Source of the DNA: Stramenopiles sp. TOSAG23-3
Lineage: Eukaryota; Sar
Direction of reading: 5' to 3'
Assembly (NCBI GenBank): GCA_900128585.1
Contig: LT642464.1
Span: 1 to 17,045 of the forward strand
Length of the DNA stretch: 17,045 bases
Within the stretch, counting starts at the first letter, position 1. The number at the start of each line of letters is the position of its first letter. Below the pieces are notes generated by a model. That model searched no databases and was not told the origin of the DNA. It was given only the letters and a program-made list of their open reading frames with translations. Below, one piece after another: positions 1 to 8,239 of this stretch. Both the position numbers and the translations under genes were made by a program.

Positions 1-2
1 AC

Positions 3-401
3 AACTATCGGAGTAGATCGGCCCCAAGATGTCTGCATACTATGCTAGACACCCTTGCATTTCACGTCGTAGACTTACCTAACCATGGGCAAATCCCCCG
101 TCCGACGCTGCGAGTTCTTGGCTTGATCTACGCAACTCTGGCTAGCTTCGTCGTTGTCCTCTGTCCGTATTATTATTTGTTTTGCTACCACCCCCCCACA
201 AGGAAAATAGTACGAACGGGCTCAGGTTCTGTCGCACCAAAGTATTCAGCACAGAAGATGAAACTATTCGAAGTGCGAGAACTTTATGACAATGAAGAAG
301 ACGCAAGGAATAGAACCGGGACGCCATTGAAGCGATGGGTGTACGAAGTCGAGACGACCAGAAAACCTGGAGAGGCTTCACAAAAGAAGAAAGAAAATTA
401 A
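3..401 (+). CDS. Partial single-pass membrane protein, 3' part
   Basis: The frame is open from base 3 at the left edge to the TAA at 399-401, so this is probably the 3' end of a larger gene. The first in-frame ATG is at 42, which would give a 119-residue protein, but nothing shows it is the true start. From that ATG, residues about 25-49 form one hydrophobic, Tyr-rich membrane segment (LGLIYATLASFVVVL then CPYYY). A hydrophilic tail of about 70 residues follows and ends in a Lys-rich stretch (SQKKKEN). I recognise no family domain. The positive charge just after the helix (TRK) suggests a cytosolic C-terminal tail. It converges with the gene ending at 507, and its only nearby AATAAA lies inside that gene. 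An intron or start upstream of the window cannot be judged. Confidence 0.5.
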   Translation, partial: NYRSRSAPRCLHTMLDTLAFHVVDLPNHGQIPRPTLRVLGLIYATLASFVVVLCPYYYLFCYHPPTRKIVRTGSGSVAPKYSAQKMKLFEVRELYDNEEDARNRTGTPLKRWVYEVETTRKPGEASQKKKEN

Positions 402-498
402 GACTTAGAAGAACAAACAACTTTTTCACTTTTTAGCTCATTTGTATTGCAGAAAAAAAATTACGCACTACAAAAGTAAGACATGCACACAGCTGGCA

Positions 499-504
499 TT
501 TATT
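499..504 (-). promoter_or_regulatory. Poly(A) signal of the peroxin/dysferlin-domain gene
   Basis: TTTATT on the + strand reads AATAAA on the minus strand, starting only two bases after the TGA stop at 509-507. If used, the 3' UTR would be a few tens of bases long, which suits the tight convergent spacing with the left-edge gene. Confidence 0.5.
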
Positions 505-506
505 CA

Positions 507-3500
507 TCATGCAAAGCTGAGAATAAGAAGCAAAATAAAGTTGACACACATGAAAAACAAGATCCATCCGCAAAATGAGCGGTGGTTTTCCCACTCCTCA
601 GGCTGCCTTGCAAATGAGTTCAACAAATTCGTTGTCTCGTCTGCAATGTCTTTTTCGTGTTCGACCTGGTCTGCTTGCTTCTCATCGTTCTTTGCAATTC
701 CCTTGCCAGCCTCTAAATCTACAGACTCTGCTGGTTTAGCTTCTCCGTCTTTCGCATCCGCGCTCAGAGGATTGCCTATACTGAGGCTCGGGACTGCGGG
801 TGGACCCCCGGCCATCATCCCAACGGGCATTCCTGTTGCTTCTCCAGCCTTCTTCTGAACGCTGCCGATCATTTCATCGAAGCCCGAAGCTTCCCCACGT
901 TCCAGTTTGTCCCGCCATTCTCGAGATCCCTTCCACGGGGGGTCGCGTGGCTTCCCTGGAAACAGCGGAACCGCATATTGCAACGTCAAAAGCGCCTGCT
1001 CTTCTGCCGCGATTTTAATGGTCTCCAGGACCCCATCCAGAACTTCCGTCTGCTCATGCAAGATATGCAACCCTTCTTCGGCAGCTTTCTTTCCTCGATC
1101 TTCTGAGGCAGCAATGTCGGCGAGCCACTCGTCACACGCTTGCACGAACGGCACCACTTTGTTATTGTTAATGACTTCAAATACTTTCTCCTCCGACTCT
1201 TTCAACAACTTCTCTTGCCGTTCCTGGTATTTTCCCAATTCCTTCTCCATCTCTAACTCGTCTTGCGACGATTGGCGGGCAGCCATCGTGGCATCTCGTG
1301 CACAATTCTTCGCTTGGTACTCTACCATTCCTGCAAGGGATCGCCGGGCGTTGTAGATGCACTTAGAAAACTCTCGTTTCATTTCTCTGGTCTCTGGAAT
1401 GTTATCCACGAGAACCTGTCTACAAATTTCAAAATTATTTCGGTAGTTGTCCCGTTTTCCTTGTATATATCCCGATCCCTCCTGCACCCCGTATACGTAC
1501 GAACTTTCTGTCTCAACGGGAGAAATTACCCACTCTACCACTTTGTTGTTCTCCCTGCGAATCTTTAGCTGGAGCCAGCCCTGTGCTGGTAGGCGCCCTC
1601 GACTTTGATCCCTGTACGCCAGGCGACGGTCTAGATAACCGTAAATTTTCTTGTTAATGGCGTCTTGCTCGGCTTTCAGTTTCCCTTTGCGTTTCACTTT
1701 CAAGGCATCGATTTTCGCCTCAAGAATAGACAAACGGTTTGACCAAGTTTTTGCCTCTCCTTCAAGCAACGACTTCTCCGCGGCTACGGCGTCTTTCACG
1801 GCGCAAACGACAATACCTTTGGTGAGGTCAATGACAATTTTCTGATCGCCCACCGTTAGGATGGCTTCTTGTCTGTCGCTGCTGACCTCGAAGTGGCCGT
1901 AACAGACCCTCGGGAGCGCCGGCGCTTCTTTGTCGCTCGCTGCTGCACTGCTAGATGGATGCCCATCTTCGGCGGGCTGGTCTTCTGCAGCCTCCCTTTC
2001 CGCTTCTTCTTCGGTACCCTCCTCCTTCGTTTCTTCGGGGGTGTCGTCGGTTTGCTGCTTCTCTTTGCCTTCCCCGATCTTGACGTCAACCACAGTTTCA
2101 GAACTGGACCCTTCGTTCTGTACGGTAGCGTGTACCGAGTCACTGCTGTGCAAGCTGTGTTCACCGATGCCGTCCAAGCACGTTGCACTACCGTCGATTT
2201 TTCTTGTCAGCCACACGTGCCCAGTCCAGCTGTCGGACCTGGGAATGGGGTTGTCCATCGCCCACCAGTTCTTGAGCTTCGTGTCGTCCCGTTTCTGCAA
2301 AGTTACCTCGTCGAAGCCCATCTTGGCCGCCCTTTTGGTTCTGGCCTTCTTCTCTGGCGTTTTCTGGGGCTCTGAAAAACTTGATCGTTCGCTGGTAGCG
2401 GAGGCGGACGAGTCCTTTCTCGGCGCGGAGTCCTCCTCCCCGCCTTCGCCGTCGTCCTCCTCGGCCCCCGTTTCCACCACAACTTCCAGCTCATGCTCCT
2501 CGTCGCTCTCCTCGTCGCCAGACCCATCGTCCTTCAACACAGAGTTTGCTGCAGCTTGCTTCATAGCCTCTTCTTGCGAAGGCAAAAAATCGAGGTGATC
2601 GGGCATTTCTCCTGCCGCCGTCGAGAACCGCCGCGGCTTCGACTGTTTCTTTTTCCCAGGAATGATAGCCTCGTCGTTTTTAAAGAAACGACTGTTCTGG
2701 TGGACCCATCGCCGCACCCGCTTTGTTTCCTTCCCGGTGTACTGAAACGGGCGACGTTTTGGGTCTAGAAAGTGGGACCACTTTTCCGCCCCATAGTCCC
2801 ACCCTTGGGGATCTGCCCCAGGGTTCAAGTGCACGCGCCACATCCCAAGCCCGTCAAACGTTGGGACCGTTTGCAGGGGCTTGCCGTGAACGTTCACAAA
2901 ATGCTCCTCGTGGGAGCGGGCAACCCACGTGCCGCCCGATTTCTTATGGCACTCCCACATGATCCCTTCGTGGTTAAGCTTTCCAAAGCTGTCGTCACTG
3001 TTTGTCAAATATTTGGACAGGTTTGCCCGTTTGATTACAAATATCGAGCGGGAAGAAAGTCCCTCGAGGCCGATGCCGCTTCCCTTCGAAGTGATAGATA
3101 TGAACTTTCCAGGGGCGGCGGTGGACTCGAACACGACCTTTGTGTTGGCGTACACCTCTTCCGCGAACATAGACTTTGCCGTCAACCCCCTGGAGGTTTC
3201 GTTCGAAGCCCTGATTTTGAAAAGGACCGCTTTGTTGAACCCCCCGTCGCGGGCAACATCGCAGGTTGTTGTGCTAAACACGGGCGCGCCGCTGGAGGTC
3301 GTCAGAAAGCGCCCGCCAACCTTGCTGTGCGTCAAACACCTGATCGTATAGTCCTTGCTAAACCGCACAATATCGTCGTAGTCCTCTGTCCCGTCCGTTT
3401 GTTCCCCTTGGCTTCCTTTGATCGCCATAAGGTCTCCTAGTGTAATGTCCTCGTGCTTTTTCCCATGCAAATAGTGCTGATCGACCCCGAACAGCCCCCG

Positions 3501-3599
3501 TTTGGTCTTGAGGGAACCCCACACGAGGGGTTGTTGCTTACCCTTCTCGGCCACCGACCATATTTCCAAGCGTTCCCCTAACAATAGGTGCCCCGCCAT
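507..3599 (-). CDS. Tail-anchored peroxin/dysferlin-domain protein
   Basis: A 1030-residue intron-free reading frame; ATG at 3599-3597. Residues about 80-255 are beta-rich with repeating short patterns (GRFLTTSSG, GKFISITSKG, FVNVHGK), suggesting a beta-trefoil or fascin-like fold, which is tentative. Residues about 250-305 carry a peroxin/dysferlin signature: GWDYGAEKW near 267, then KRVRRWVHQ near 293. In Pex23/Pex30-type proteins and TECPR1 this domain serves peroxisome, ER or lysosome membrane roles. Residues 355-420 and 505-560 are acidic, Ser-rich and probably disordered. Residues about 600-660 and 775-870 are predicted coiled coil. The final segment, about 1011-1030, is a hydrophobic helix ending at the stop (GWILFFMCVNFILLLILSFA), so the protein is probably a C-tail anchor facing the cytosol. 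Upstream, a CCAAT and a TATATTTAT-like box lie at about 3671-3689. The peroxin/dysferlin call rests on motif recognition only. Confidence 0.8.
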   Translation of the reverse strand: MAGHLLLGERLEIWSVAEKGKQQPLVWGSLKTKRGLFGVDQHYLHGKKHEDITLGDLMAIKGSQGEQTDGTEDYDDIVRFSKDYTIRCLTHSKVGGRFLTTSSGAPVFSTTTCDVARDGGFNKAVLFKIRASNETSRGLTAKSMFAEEVYANTKVVFESTAAPGKFISITSKGSGIGLEGLSSRSIFVIKRANLSKYLTNSDDSFGKLNHEGIMWECHKKSGGTWVARSHEEHFVNVHGKPLQTVPTFDGLGMWRVHLNPGADPQGWDYGAEKWSHFLDPKRRPFQYTGKETKRVRRWVHQNSRFFKNDEAIIPGKKKQSKPRRFSTAAGEMPDHLDFLPSQEEAMKQAAANSVLKDDGSGDEESDEEHELEVVVETGAEEDDGEGGEEDSAPRKDSSASATSERSSFSEPQKTPEKKARTKRAAKMGFDEVTLQKRDDTKLKNWWAMDNPIPRSDSWTGHVWLTRKIDGSATCLDGIGEHSLHSSDSVHATVQNEGSSSETVVDVKIGEGKEKQQTDDTPEETKEEGTEEEAEREAAEDQPAEDGHPSSSAAASDKEAPALPRVCYGHFEVSSDRQEAILTVGDQKIVIDLTKGIVVCAVKDAVAAEKSLLEGEAKTWSNRLSILEAKIDALKVKRKGKLKAEQDAINKKIYGYLDRRLAYRDQSRGRLPAQGWLQLKIRRENNKVVEWVISPVETESSYVYGVQEGSGYIQGKRDNYRNNFEICRQVLVDNIPETREMKREFSKCIYNARRSLAGMVEYQAKNCARDATMAARQSSQDELEMEKELGKYQERQEKLLKESEEKVFEVINNNKVVPFVQACDEWLADIAASEDRGKKAAEEGLHILHEQTEVLDGVLETIKIAAEEQALLTLQYAVPLFPGKPRDPPWKGSREWRDKLERGEASGFDEMIGSVQKKAGEATGMPVGMMAGGPPAVPSLSIGNPLSADAKDGEAKPAESVDLEAGKGIAKNDEKQADQVEHEKDIADETTNLLNSFARQPEEWENHRSFCGWILFFMCVNFILLLILSFA
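534..539 (+). promoter_or_regulatory. Possible poly(A) signal of the left-edge gene
   Basis: AATAAA lies 133 bases after the stop at 401. It falls inside the coding region of the convergent gene, so using it would give overlapping antisense 3' ends. It may be a chance match. Confidence 0.3.
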
Positions 3600-3670
3600 C
3601 CTTCCTTCCTGTCGTCGTTCGTCCCTGGACTTTCGTGTGGTTGTTTTCTCTGCTGCTGTTTGTCGCTTGC

Positions 3671-3689
3671 AATAAATATATCTTATTGG
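3671..3689 (-). promoter_or_regulatory. CCAAT plus TATA-like element of the tail-anchored gene
   Basis: On the minus strand CCAAT (3689-3685) is followed closely by GATATATTTATT, about 70-90 bases before the ATG at 3599. The spacing is reasonable for a core promoter, but AT-rich DNA produces such matches by chance. Confidence 0.25.
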
Positions 3690-4324
3690 GATAGTTTCGT
3701 TTCGTTTCGCTTTGATGTGATTTCTAATTTGTATTTATTATATCCAATGTGTAACGTAACGTATAGATAAATTGGTAGGGCACATTATTAAACCTTTTTG
3801 GGGGGGGGGGATTGTTTGTTGGTTTATAAAAAGAAGAAGTGCATTCATTCACCACCATCTTATATCCTCTTAATATTCATCGGGCTAGAAGACGCTAGAC
3901 GACTCAACTTCCTTCCTTTTAAGAAGATGGTCATATTATTAGAGAGAAGAAGATATTAATTAGTTTAGTTTAGATGATCATCGTATGTGCTATTTCTTTA
4001 TTATTTTAAATGTTTTCATTATTTATTATCTTTATTTATTTAATTTAGATATATACGTAGTAGTCTAAGACTATACAATTTAAACTAATAAAACACACAC
4101 GCACAACAAAGGAACAAAGAAGAAGAGCTGAAAATATAAACAACAACTGAACCGGTAGATCATTTCATACATTATACGATGTATTATGGTATAATAGACT
4201 ATTAATAGGTGGTGTAGGATATGTACATAATAAGATAGAAGATAAACTTCTTTATTTCTTATACAGTAGTAGTCGTCAGTCTCTTTTCTTTTAAAATTTA
4301 GTTCGAGAGGAGAATCCAATTTTT

Positions 4325-4427
4325 GCTTCTTTCTTCTTTTTCTTCTTCTTTCTTCTTCTTCTTCTTCTTTCTTCTTCTTCTTCTTTCTTCTTTCTTTTTT
4401 CTTCTTCTTCTTCTTCTTCTTCTTCTT
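4325..4427. repeat. Imperfect TTC/GAA microsatellite tract
   Basis: About 100 bases of almost pure pyrimidine on the + strand, mostly TTC units interrupted by extra T bases. The minus strand is a GAA-rich purine tract. It sits mid-spacer between two divergent promoters. Confidence 0.9.
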
Positions 4428-4771
4428 GAATGGTATAATAATCCACATTATTAGGAAGTAATAAATAAATAGACGATTGACTTTACTGACTATTATACTT
4501 ATATACCGTATTTTAATACCGTACTACCATGAGCTTTTTAATACAATATCAAAATAACAACGCACCACAATTTTTATTATTTTATAATAATACAATCAAT
4601 ACAATAACGAGGAATCTGAATGTAATAATTTAAATATATATCTTAACACGGCTTTGGCTTTGGCTTGGGTATTATTAATTAATACCTCCTCCCTCCTCCT
4701 CTACCACATGTAAATAAATACTATTATTTTCATACTACACCTATTACTACTTTTGGTATGAAACCACCACC

Positions 4772-4800
4772 CGACGACGACGACGAGAGTAGTAGTAGTA
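4772..4800. repeat. Adjoining CGA and AGT triplet repeats
   Basis: Five CGA units at 4772-4786 run into about four AGT units at 4788-4800. This is a short simple-sequence repeat upstream of the transporter gene. Confidence 0.7.
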
Positions 4801-4866
4801 TATTTTTATATATAGTATTTTCAAATTTTGTTCATCTCCTACAATAAGCATTAAAAACAAATCAAC

Positions 4867-4878
4867 TATATATAAAAG
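4867..4878 (+). promoter_or_regulatory. TATA box candidate of the transporter gene
   Basis: TATATATAAAAG is a near-ideal TATA box, about 140 bases before the ATG at 5018. Transcription would start near 4900, leaving a leader of about 115 bases. A weaker ATATATAAC at about 4973 is an alternative that would leave a very short leader. Confidence 0.4.
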
Positions 4879-5017
4879 CAAATAACAGAATTGGGGAAAC
4901 AAGGTTAAGAATTAATGCATAGGTGTAATGACGTGATATTGATTCACACCGTACGTACATACATACGAACGAATATATAACTTTTGCGTACATACATTTT
5001 ACTGAAGTTCTTTTAGG

Positions 5018-6517
5018 ATGGCTGGGCAGGACGAGGAGGAGAAAGCGCCAGTCGCACCGACGTCGAGAAATGTCTATTTGATGATACTGTTGTGCGCCGG
5101 CTGGGGCCTGTCTGATTCTATTTGGACTGGCACCTTAATCGTGGCTTGGATTTTTTTGTTGTCAGATGGTTCGAACTCTGCGGTGGGGTACATCGAAGCC
5201 GTATCTGGCATCGCAGCGCTAGTGACGGCCCTTCCAGTTGGCTACGTGGCGGACAAAATAGGGCGAAGTCCAGTTATCAAAATGGGGGGCGTCCTTTTTA
5301 TGATTGCTGCAGGAATGACCGGTTACGCGGTTTACTTTAAACCCGACGGGGATTATTATTGGCTAGGTGCCTCCATGTGCCTTTGGGGGGTTGGCGGGGG
5401 GATATTCAACGGACCAGCCCAAGCCCTTTTTGCGGATAGTTTGACACAGGGGGAGCGAAGCCTTTGGTATTCGCGGCTGTTTACAGCATACCTAGCACCG
5501 TCCGTGTTCGGGCCGATCATCGCAATTGTCTTGTTTCATATTTACGGGAACAATTGGACGTTTGATGAATTGAGGCCTATCATTATGATCGGTCTGGCGC
5601 TGGAAATACCCGTAGCCATTGGAGCGTTTTTCTTTCGCGACGATTTGGCGTTGGAGGAGAACCTGTTGAATAAGAAGAAAAAGGGCGAGCGAAAGACGGG
5701 GAAGGGTGGTGGCCTCGAAGAAGGGGGGGGCTACACTGCCATTGGCACGAACGACGAGAACTCTAAGGATGAGGGCGACAGCGAAGACACTCCCCTTGCC
5801 CCCCCCACCGATAAAAAAACCACAAGAGGTTGGTGTGGCTGCACCACCAAGGCGGTGCCGTACATTATGTTTGCCTCCTCTCTCCTGTGTGCCCTGGGCA
5901 GTGGTATGACGATAAAGTTTTTCCCTCTGTTTTTCAAAGACACCATTGAAATGGCCCCTGCCAGTGTGCAGTTGATCTACGTTTTGGTTCCAATAACTAT
6001 GGTGCTGTCTACACAAATTTTGCAGAAAATTGGGTCGGTCTTTGGGCGTGTGCAGACGATGCTGGCTGTTCGGGCAGTCGGCGTCTCATTACTCATGGGA
6101 ATGTCCATTTTGATAAAGAGCGAGTTGAACGAATGGTTTTACTGCGTCCCGATCTACATCATCCGTACGGCCATTATGAATGCCACATACCCACTGGAAG
6201 AGTCCATCGTGATGGATTTTGTCCCAGCCTCCACCAGGGCTAGATGGAAATCCCTGGATTCAATTAGTACATTCGGGTGGTGCGGGTCTGCTGCGTTAGG
6301 GGGAGTCCTGGCTGATAAATTTTCTTACGCTTTTACGTTTCAAATTACTGCCCTGTTGCAAGGCATGTCTGGGGTGGTGCTGATCTTTCTACTGCCCCTG
6401 GTGCCTGTGAATGAAAAACTCGTTGAAGAAGGTGCAGACGATTCAAACTCACCCGAATTGAATATCAATAATAGCTCGACCGTCACCAAGGTTGAACTCG
6501 AAGAACCATTGTTGTGA
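5018..6517 (+). CDS. Major facilitator superfamily transporter
   Basis: A 499-residue polytopic protein with about 12 membrane helices in two halves, roughly residues 20-207 and 281-461, joined by a hydrophilic loop at about 208-275. The loop between helices 2 and 3 has the family's motif A (GYVADKIGRSPVIK, residues 75-88) with the expected Asp79, Gly82 and Arg83. The second-half counterpart (QKIGSVFGR, about 336-344) is degenerate, as is common. The central loop is charged, with Lys-rich then Asp/Glu-rich stretches and a Gly run, and holds GWCGC just before helix 7. The C-terminal tail is acidic and ends EEPLL, a dileucine-like ending often seen in endolysosomal or vacuolar membrane proteins. 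Length is normal for the superfamily. The substrate cannot be told from sequence. The ATG at 5018 is the first in frame and gives a short cytosolic N-tail. Confidence 0.92.
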   Translation: MAGQDEEEKAPVAPTSRNVYLMILLCAGWGLSDSIWTGTLIVAWIFLLSDGSNSAVGYIEAVSGIAALVTALPVGYVADKIGRSPVIKMGGVLFMIAAGMTGYAVYFKPDGDYYWLGASMCLWGVGGGIFNGPAQALFADSLTQGERSLWYSRLFTAYLAPSVFGPIIAIVLFHIYGNNWTFDELRPIIMIGLALEIPVAIGAFFFRDDLALEENLLNKKKKGERKTGKGGGLEEGGGYTAIGTNDENSKDEGDSEDTPLAPPTDKKTTRGWCGCTTKAVPYIMFASSLLCALGSGMTIKFFPLFFKDTIEMAPASVQLIYVLVPITMVLSTQILQKIGSVFGRVQTMLAVRAVGVSLLMGMSILIKSELNEWFYCVPIYIIRTAIMNATYPLEESIVMDFVPASTRARWKSLDSISTFGWCGSAALGGVLADKFSYAFTFQITALLQGMSGVVLIFLLPLVPVNEKLVEEGADDSNSPELNINNSSTVTKVELEEPLL

Positions 6518-6529
6518 CTTGGCTCATAA

Positions 6530-6535
6530 AATAAA
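6530..6535 (+). promoter_or_regulatory. Poly(A) signal of the transporter gene
   Basis: AATAAA begins 13 bases after the TGA at 6515-6517. A second AATAAA at 6566-6571 is an equally plausible signal. Confidence 0.55.
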
Positions 6536-6565
6536 AAACGAATTTGATTCTTGATGAAGAAAGGA

Positions 6566-6571
6566 AATAAA
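6566..6571 (+). promoter_or_regulatory. Second poly(A) signal of the transporter gene
   Basis: AATAAA lies 49 bases after the stop, a more typical distance than the copy at 6530. Confidence 0.5.
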
Positions 6572-7015
6572 GGATACGAGTCATTAATTTTATGTTTGTG
6601 GCAAAAACTTCTTACCAAGGAACTGTAGGTAGACTCTATACAAAAAATAATAATACGCAACAACAATCACCTCTCCTACTTCTCTGCCAGGTCGCGATAT
6701 AATAATGAATTACGATGTTGATGGTCGGTACTACATGGTACGTACCTGTATTATACAATAGAAGAAATACTAGCGCGCGTAGTAGCAGCAGTAGTAAGAA
6801 GAACTATTTCTGTCCGTCCTACCTACTTCGAAAAATCTAAAACTATTTTGGAGCGCTTCAAGACCGTAAAGTGGATAAAGAGAAAGGAACAGTTCCTTGG
6901 TAGACCATATCAAAAACTAAAAAAAAATAGTATTCTACATCGATGCCCTTGTCACCATGGCATAATTCTTAGGAGTATCGACCGACTGCGCGGACACTCA
7001 CACGGAACAGACGTC

Positions 7016-8239
7016 ATGTCGGAGATCGCGCTTTCGACGGTCGACGCGCCGCGTGTTATTGAGCGTCGGCCGCGATGGGCACAACGTTCGGATTACATAA
7101 AAAAAACGTTTGCGAGAAAATATCAGACGTTAACCCAGTGGAATGCAAAAGGGTACGCCTTCTCGAATGCTTTGGAAGACATTGCCACCAGTGTGTGTGA
7201 ACATGCAGCGAAAATATCTTGCTTCAGCACGAGTGAGATGGAGGCCATGCCCGACGTGCCAACTGTTCCATTTATTGTCAACAACGGAATCTCCACATGG
7301 CCAGCGTTCGAAAATTGGACCACCCAGTCTTTAAACGACAGAATGGGCCAGAGTTATTTTCGGCTGGATGACAATCATACAGGAAGAATTCGTTTGGAAC
7401 AGTTTTTAGACTATATGAAGCTAAGCGAGGACGACGCACCGCTGTATATATTCGACTCACAGTTTGCTGTTGGAGCCGATCAAGATCGGATGTCACTTAA
7501 AAACGAGTACGGCCCGCTGTCGTGGTTTAGTTCAAAGGTAGAAAATGACATGTTTTCGATAGTTTTGGACAAATACCGACCACCGTGGCGTTGGGTTCTT
7601 ATTGGAGGGCCTAGGAGTGGAACCAACATACACCAAGACCCGTTAGGGACTTCCGCGTGGAATGCAGTAATAACAGGAGAAAAGTTGTGGGTATTTTTCC
7701 CCCCCAATACCCCTGCAGAGTTACGAAGCCCTTTGGGCACCACGCCCTCCGATGCGTCCGCAATGGCATGGTTTGCAGAAATTTGGCCTAGAGTTTTGGA
7801 GGAATTAGAACGCGAGAGACACGATTCAACCCTAAAACCATTTTGCACCGTACAAAAGAGGGGCGATGTCGTTTTCGTGCCACAAGGATGGTTTCATGTA
7901 GTGATAAATTTGACTGCTTCTATCGCGGTGACCCATAACTTTGCAATGTGCCGAGATTCCGAACAAGTGATTCCTCTCACCGTAGAGAATGAGCCAAAAT
8001 TTGCAGAGAAGTGGATGAAGCGTGTACTCGATTTACCAAGCCTGAAGAACTCCATAGAATCGAAACTGGTTTCGTGCGAAAGTAATGACGGTGCAGCTTC
8101 CATCGAAGGAATTTTGAGCAATTTACCGGATGGAAAAAGCGCAGACGACCACGAAGATTCCGAAGAAGACAACGACGATGACTGGAGTGGAAGTGACGAG
8201 TCAAATGTTGCGTTTTCCGACGACGACGGAGAAGTTTAG
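7016..8239 (+). CDS. JMJD6: JMJD6-like JmjC oxygenase (lysyl hydroxylase family)
   Basis: A 407-residue protein close in length to human JMJD6 (403). It belongs to the Fe(II)/2-oxoglutarate JmjC oxygenases. JMJD6 hydroxylates lysines in nuclear RNA-splicing proteins; arginine demethylation has also been claimed but is disputed. The JmjC core is clear: GPRSGTNIHQDPLGTSAW at about residues 198-215, with metal ligands His206 and Asp208 and the distal His294 in GWFHVVINL. Probable 2-oxoglutarate contacts keep the JMJD6 spacing: Asn216, Lys223 (GEKLW) and Thr306 (VTHNF). The residue matching human Tyr131 appears to be Phe150 (YIFDSQF). The C-terminus is highly acidic (about 375-407) rather than poly-Ser as in animals. 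The reading frame is open back to a TTG at 6848, but the first ATG is at 7016 and gives the family length, so I start there. I saw no AATAAA soon after the stop. Confidence 0.9.
   Translation: MSEIALSTVDAPRVIERRPRWAQRSDYIKKTFARKYQTLTQWNAKGYAFSNALEDIATSVCEHAAKISCFSTSEMEAMPDVPTVPFIVNNGISTWPAFENWTTQSLNDRMGQSYFRLDDNHTGRIRLEQFLDYMKLSEDDAPLYIFDSQFAVGADQDRMSLKNEYGPLSWFSSKVENDMFSIVLDKYRPPWRWVLIGGPRSGTNIHQDPLGTSAWNAVITGEKLWVFFPPNTPAELRSPLGTTPSDASAMAWFAEIWPRVLEELERERHDSTLKPFCTVQKRGDVVFVPQGWFHVVINLTASIAVTHNFAMCRDSEQVIPLTVENEPKFAEKWMKRVLDLPSLKNSIESKLVSCESNDGAASIEGILSNLPDGKSADDHEDSEEDNDDDWSGSDESNVAFSDDDGEV

Larger units (their letters stand above)
3600..5017. other. AT-rich divergent intergenic region
   Basis: This 1.4-kb spacer separates two divergently transcribed genes and must hold both promoters. 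It is strongly AT-rich and full of simple repeats: an 11-G run at 3800-3810, a TTC tract at 4325-4427, CGA and AGT triplets at 4772-4800 and TA-rich blocks. The only long open frame, on the minus strand at 4080-4448, encodes mostly Lys and Glu from the TTC tract and is not a credible gene. I found no tRNA-like or other RNA gene signal. Confidence 0.7.
6518..7015. other. Intergenic spacer, transporter to JMJD6-like gene
   Basis: This spacer holds the transporter 3' UTR signals and the promoter and leader of the JMJD6-like gene. It has a TCGCGATAT site at 6692-6700 and a TAG/CAG triplet stretch at about 6778-6795. The last 168 bases (6848-7015) are open in the downstream gene's frame but contain no ATG, so I treat them as leader. 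I see no RNA gene. Confidence 0.6.

Noticed and set aside
142-429. 95-codon minus-strand frame resembling a signal-peptide protein
   Set aside because: It is antisense to the left-edge gene and its apparent hydrophobic start comes from reversed Lys/Glu codons.
1869-2598. Overlapping + strand frames of 168 and 222 codons
   Set aside because: They are antisense to the acidic, Ser-rich linkers of the tail-anchored protein; biased codons there suppress stops on the other strand.
4080-4448. Minus-strand open frame of 122 codons
   Set aside because: Its first third is Lys/Glu runs made by the TTC/GAA tract and the rest is AT-rich spacer translation; no domain or coding character.
3600-5017. tRNA or other structured RNA gene in the large spacer
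   Set aside because: No T-loop-like GTTCGAATC or paired acceptor stem was found; the sequence is simple repeats and AT-rich DNA.
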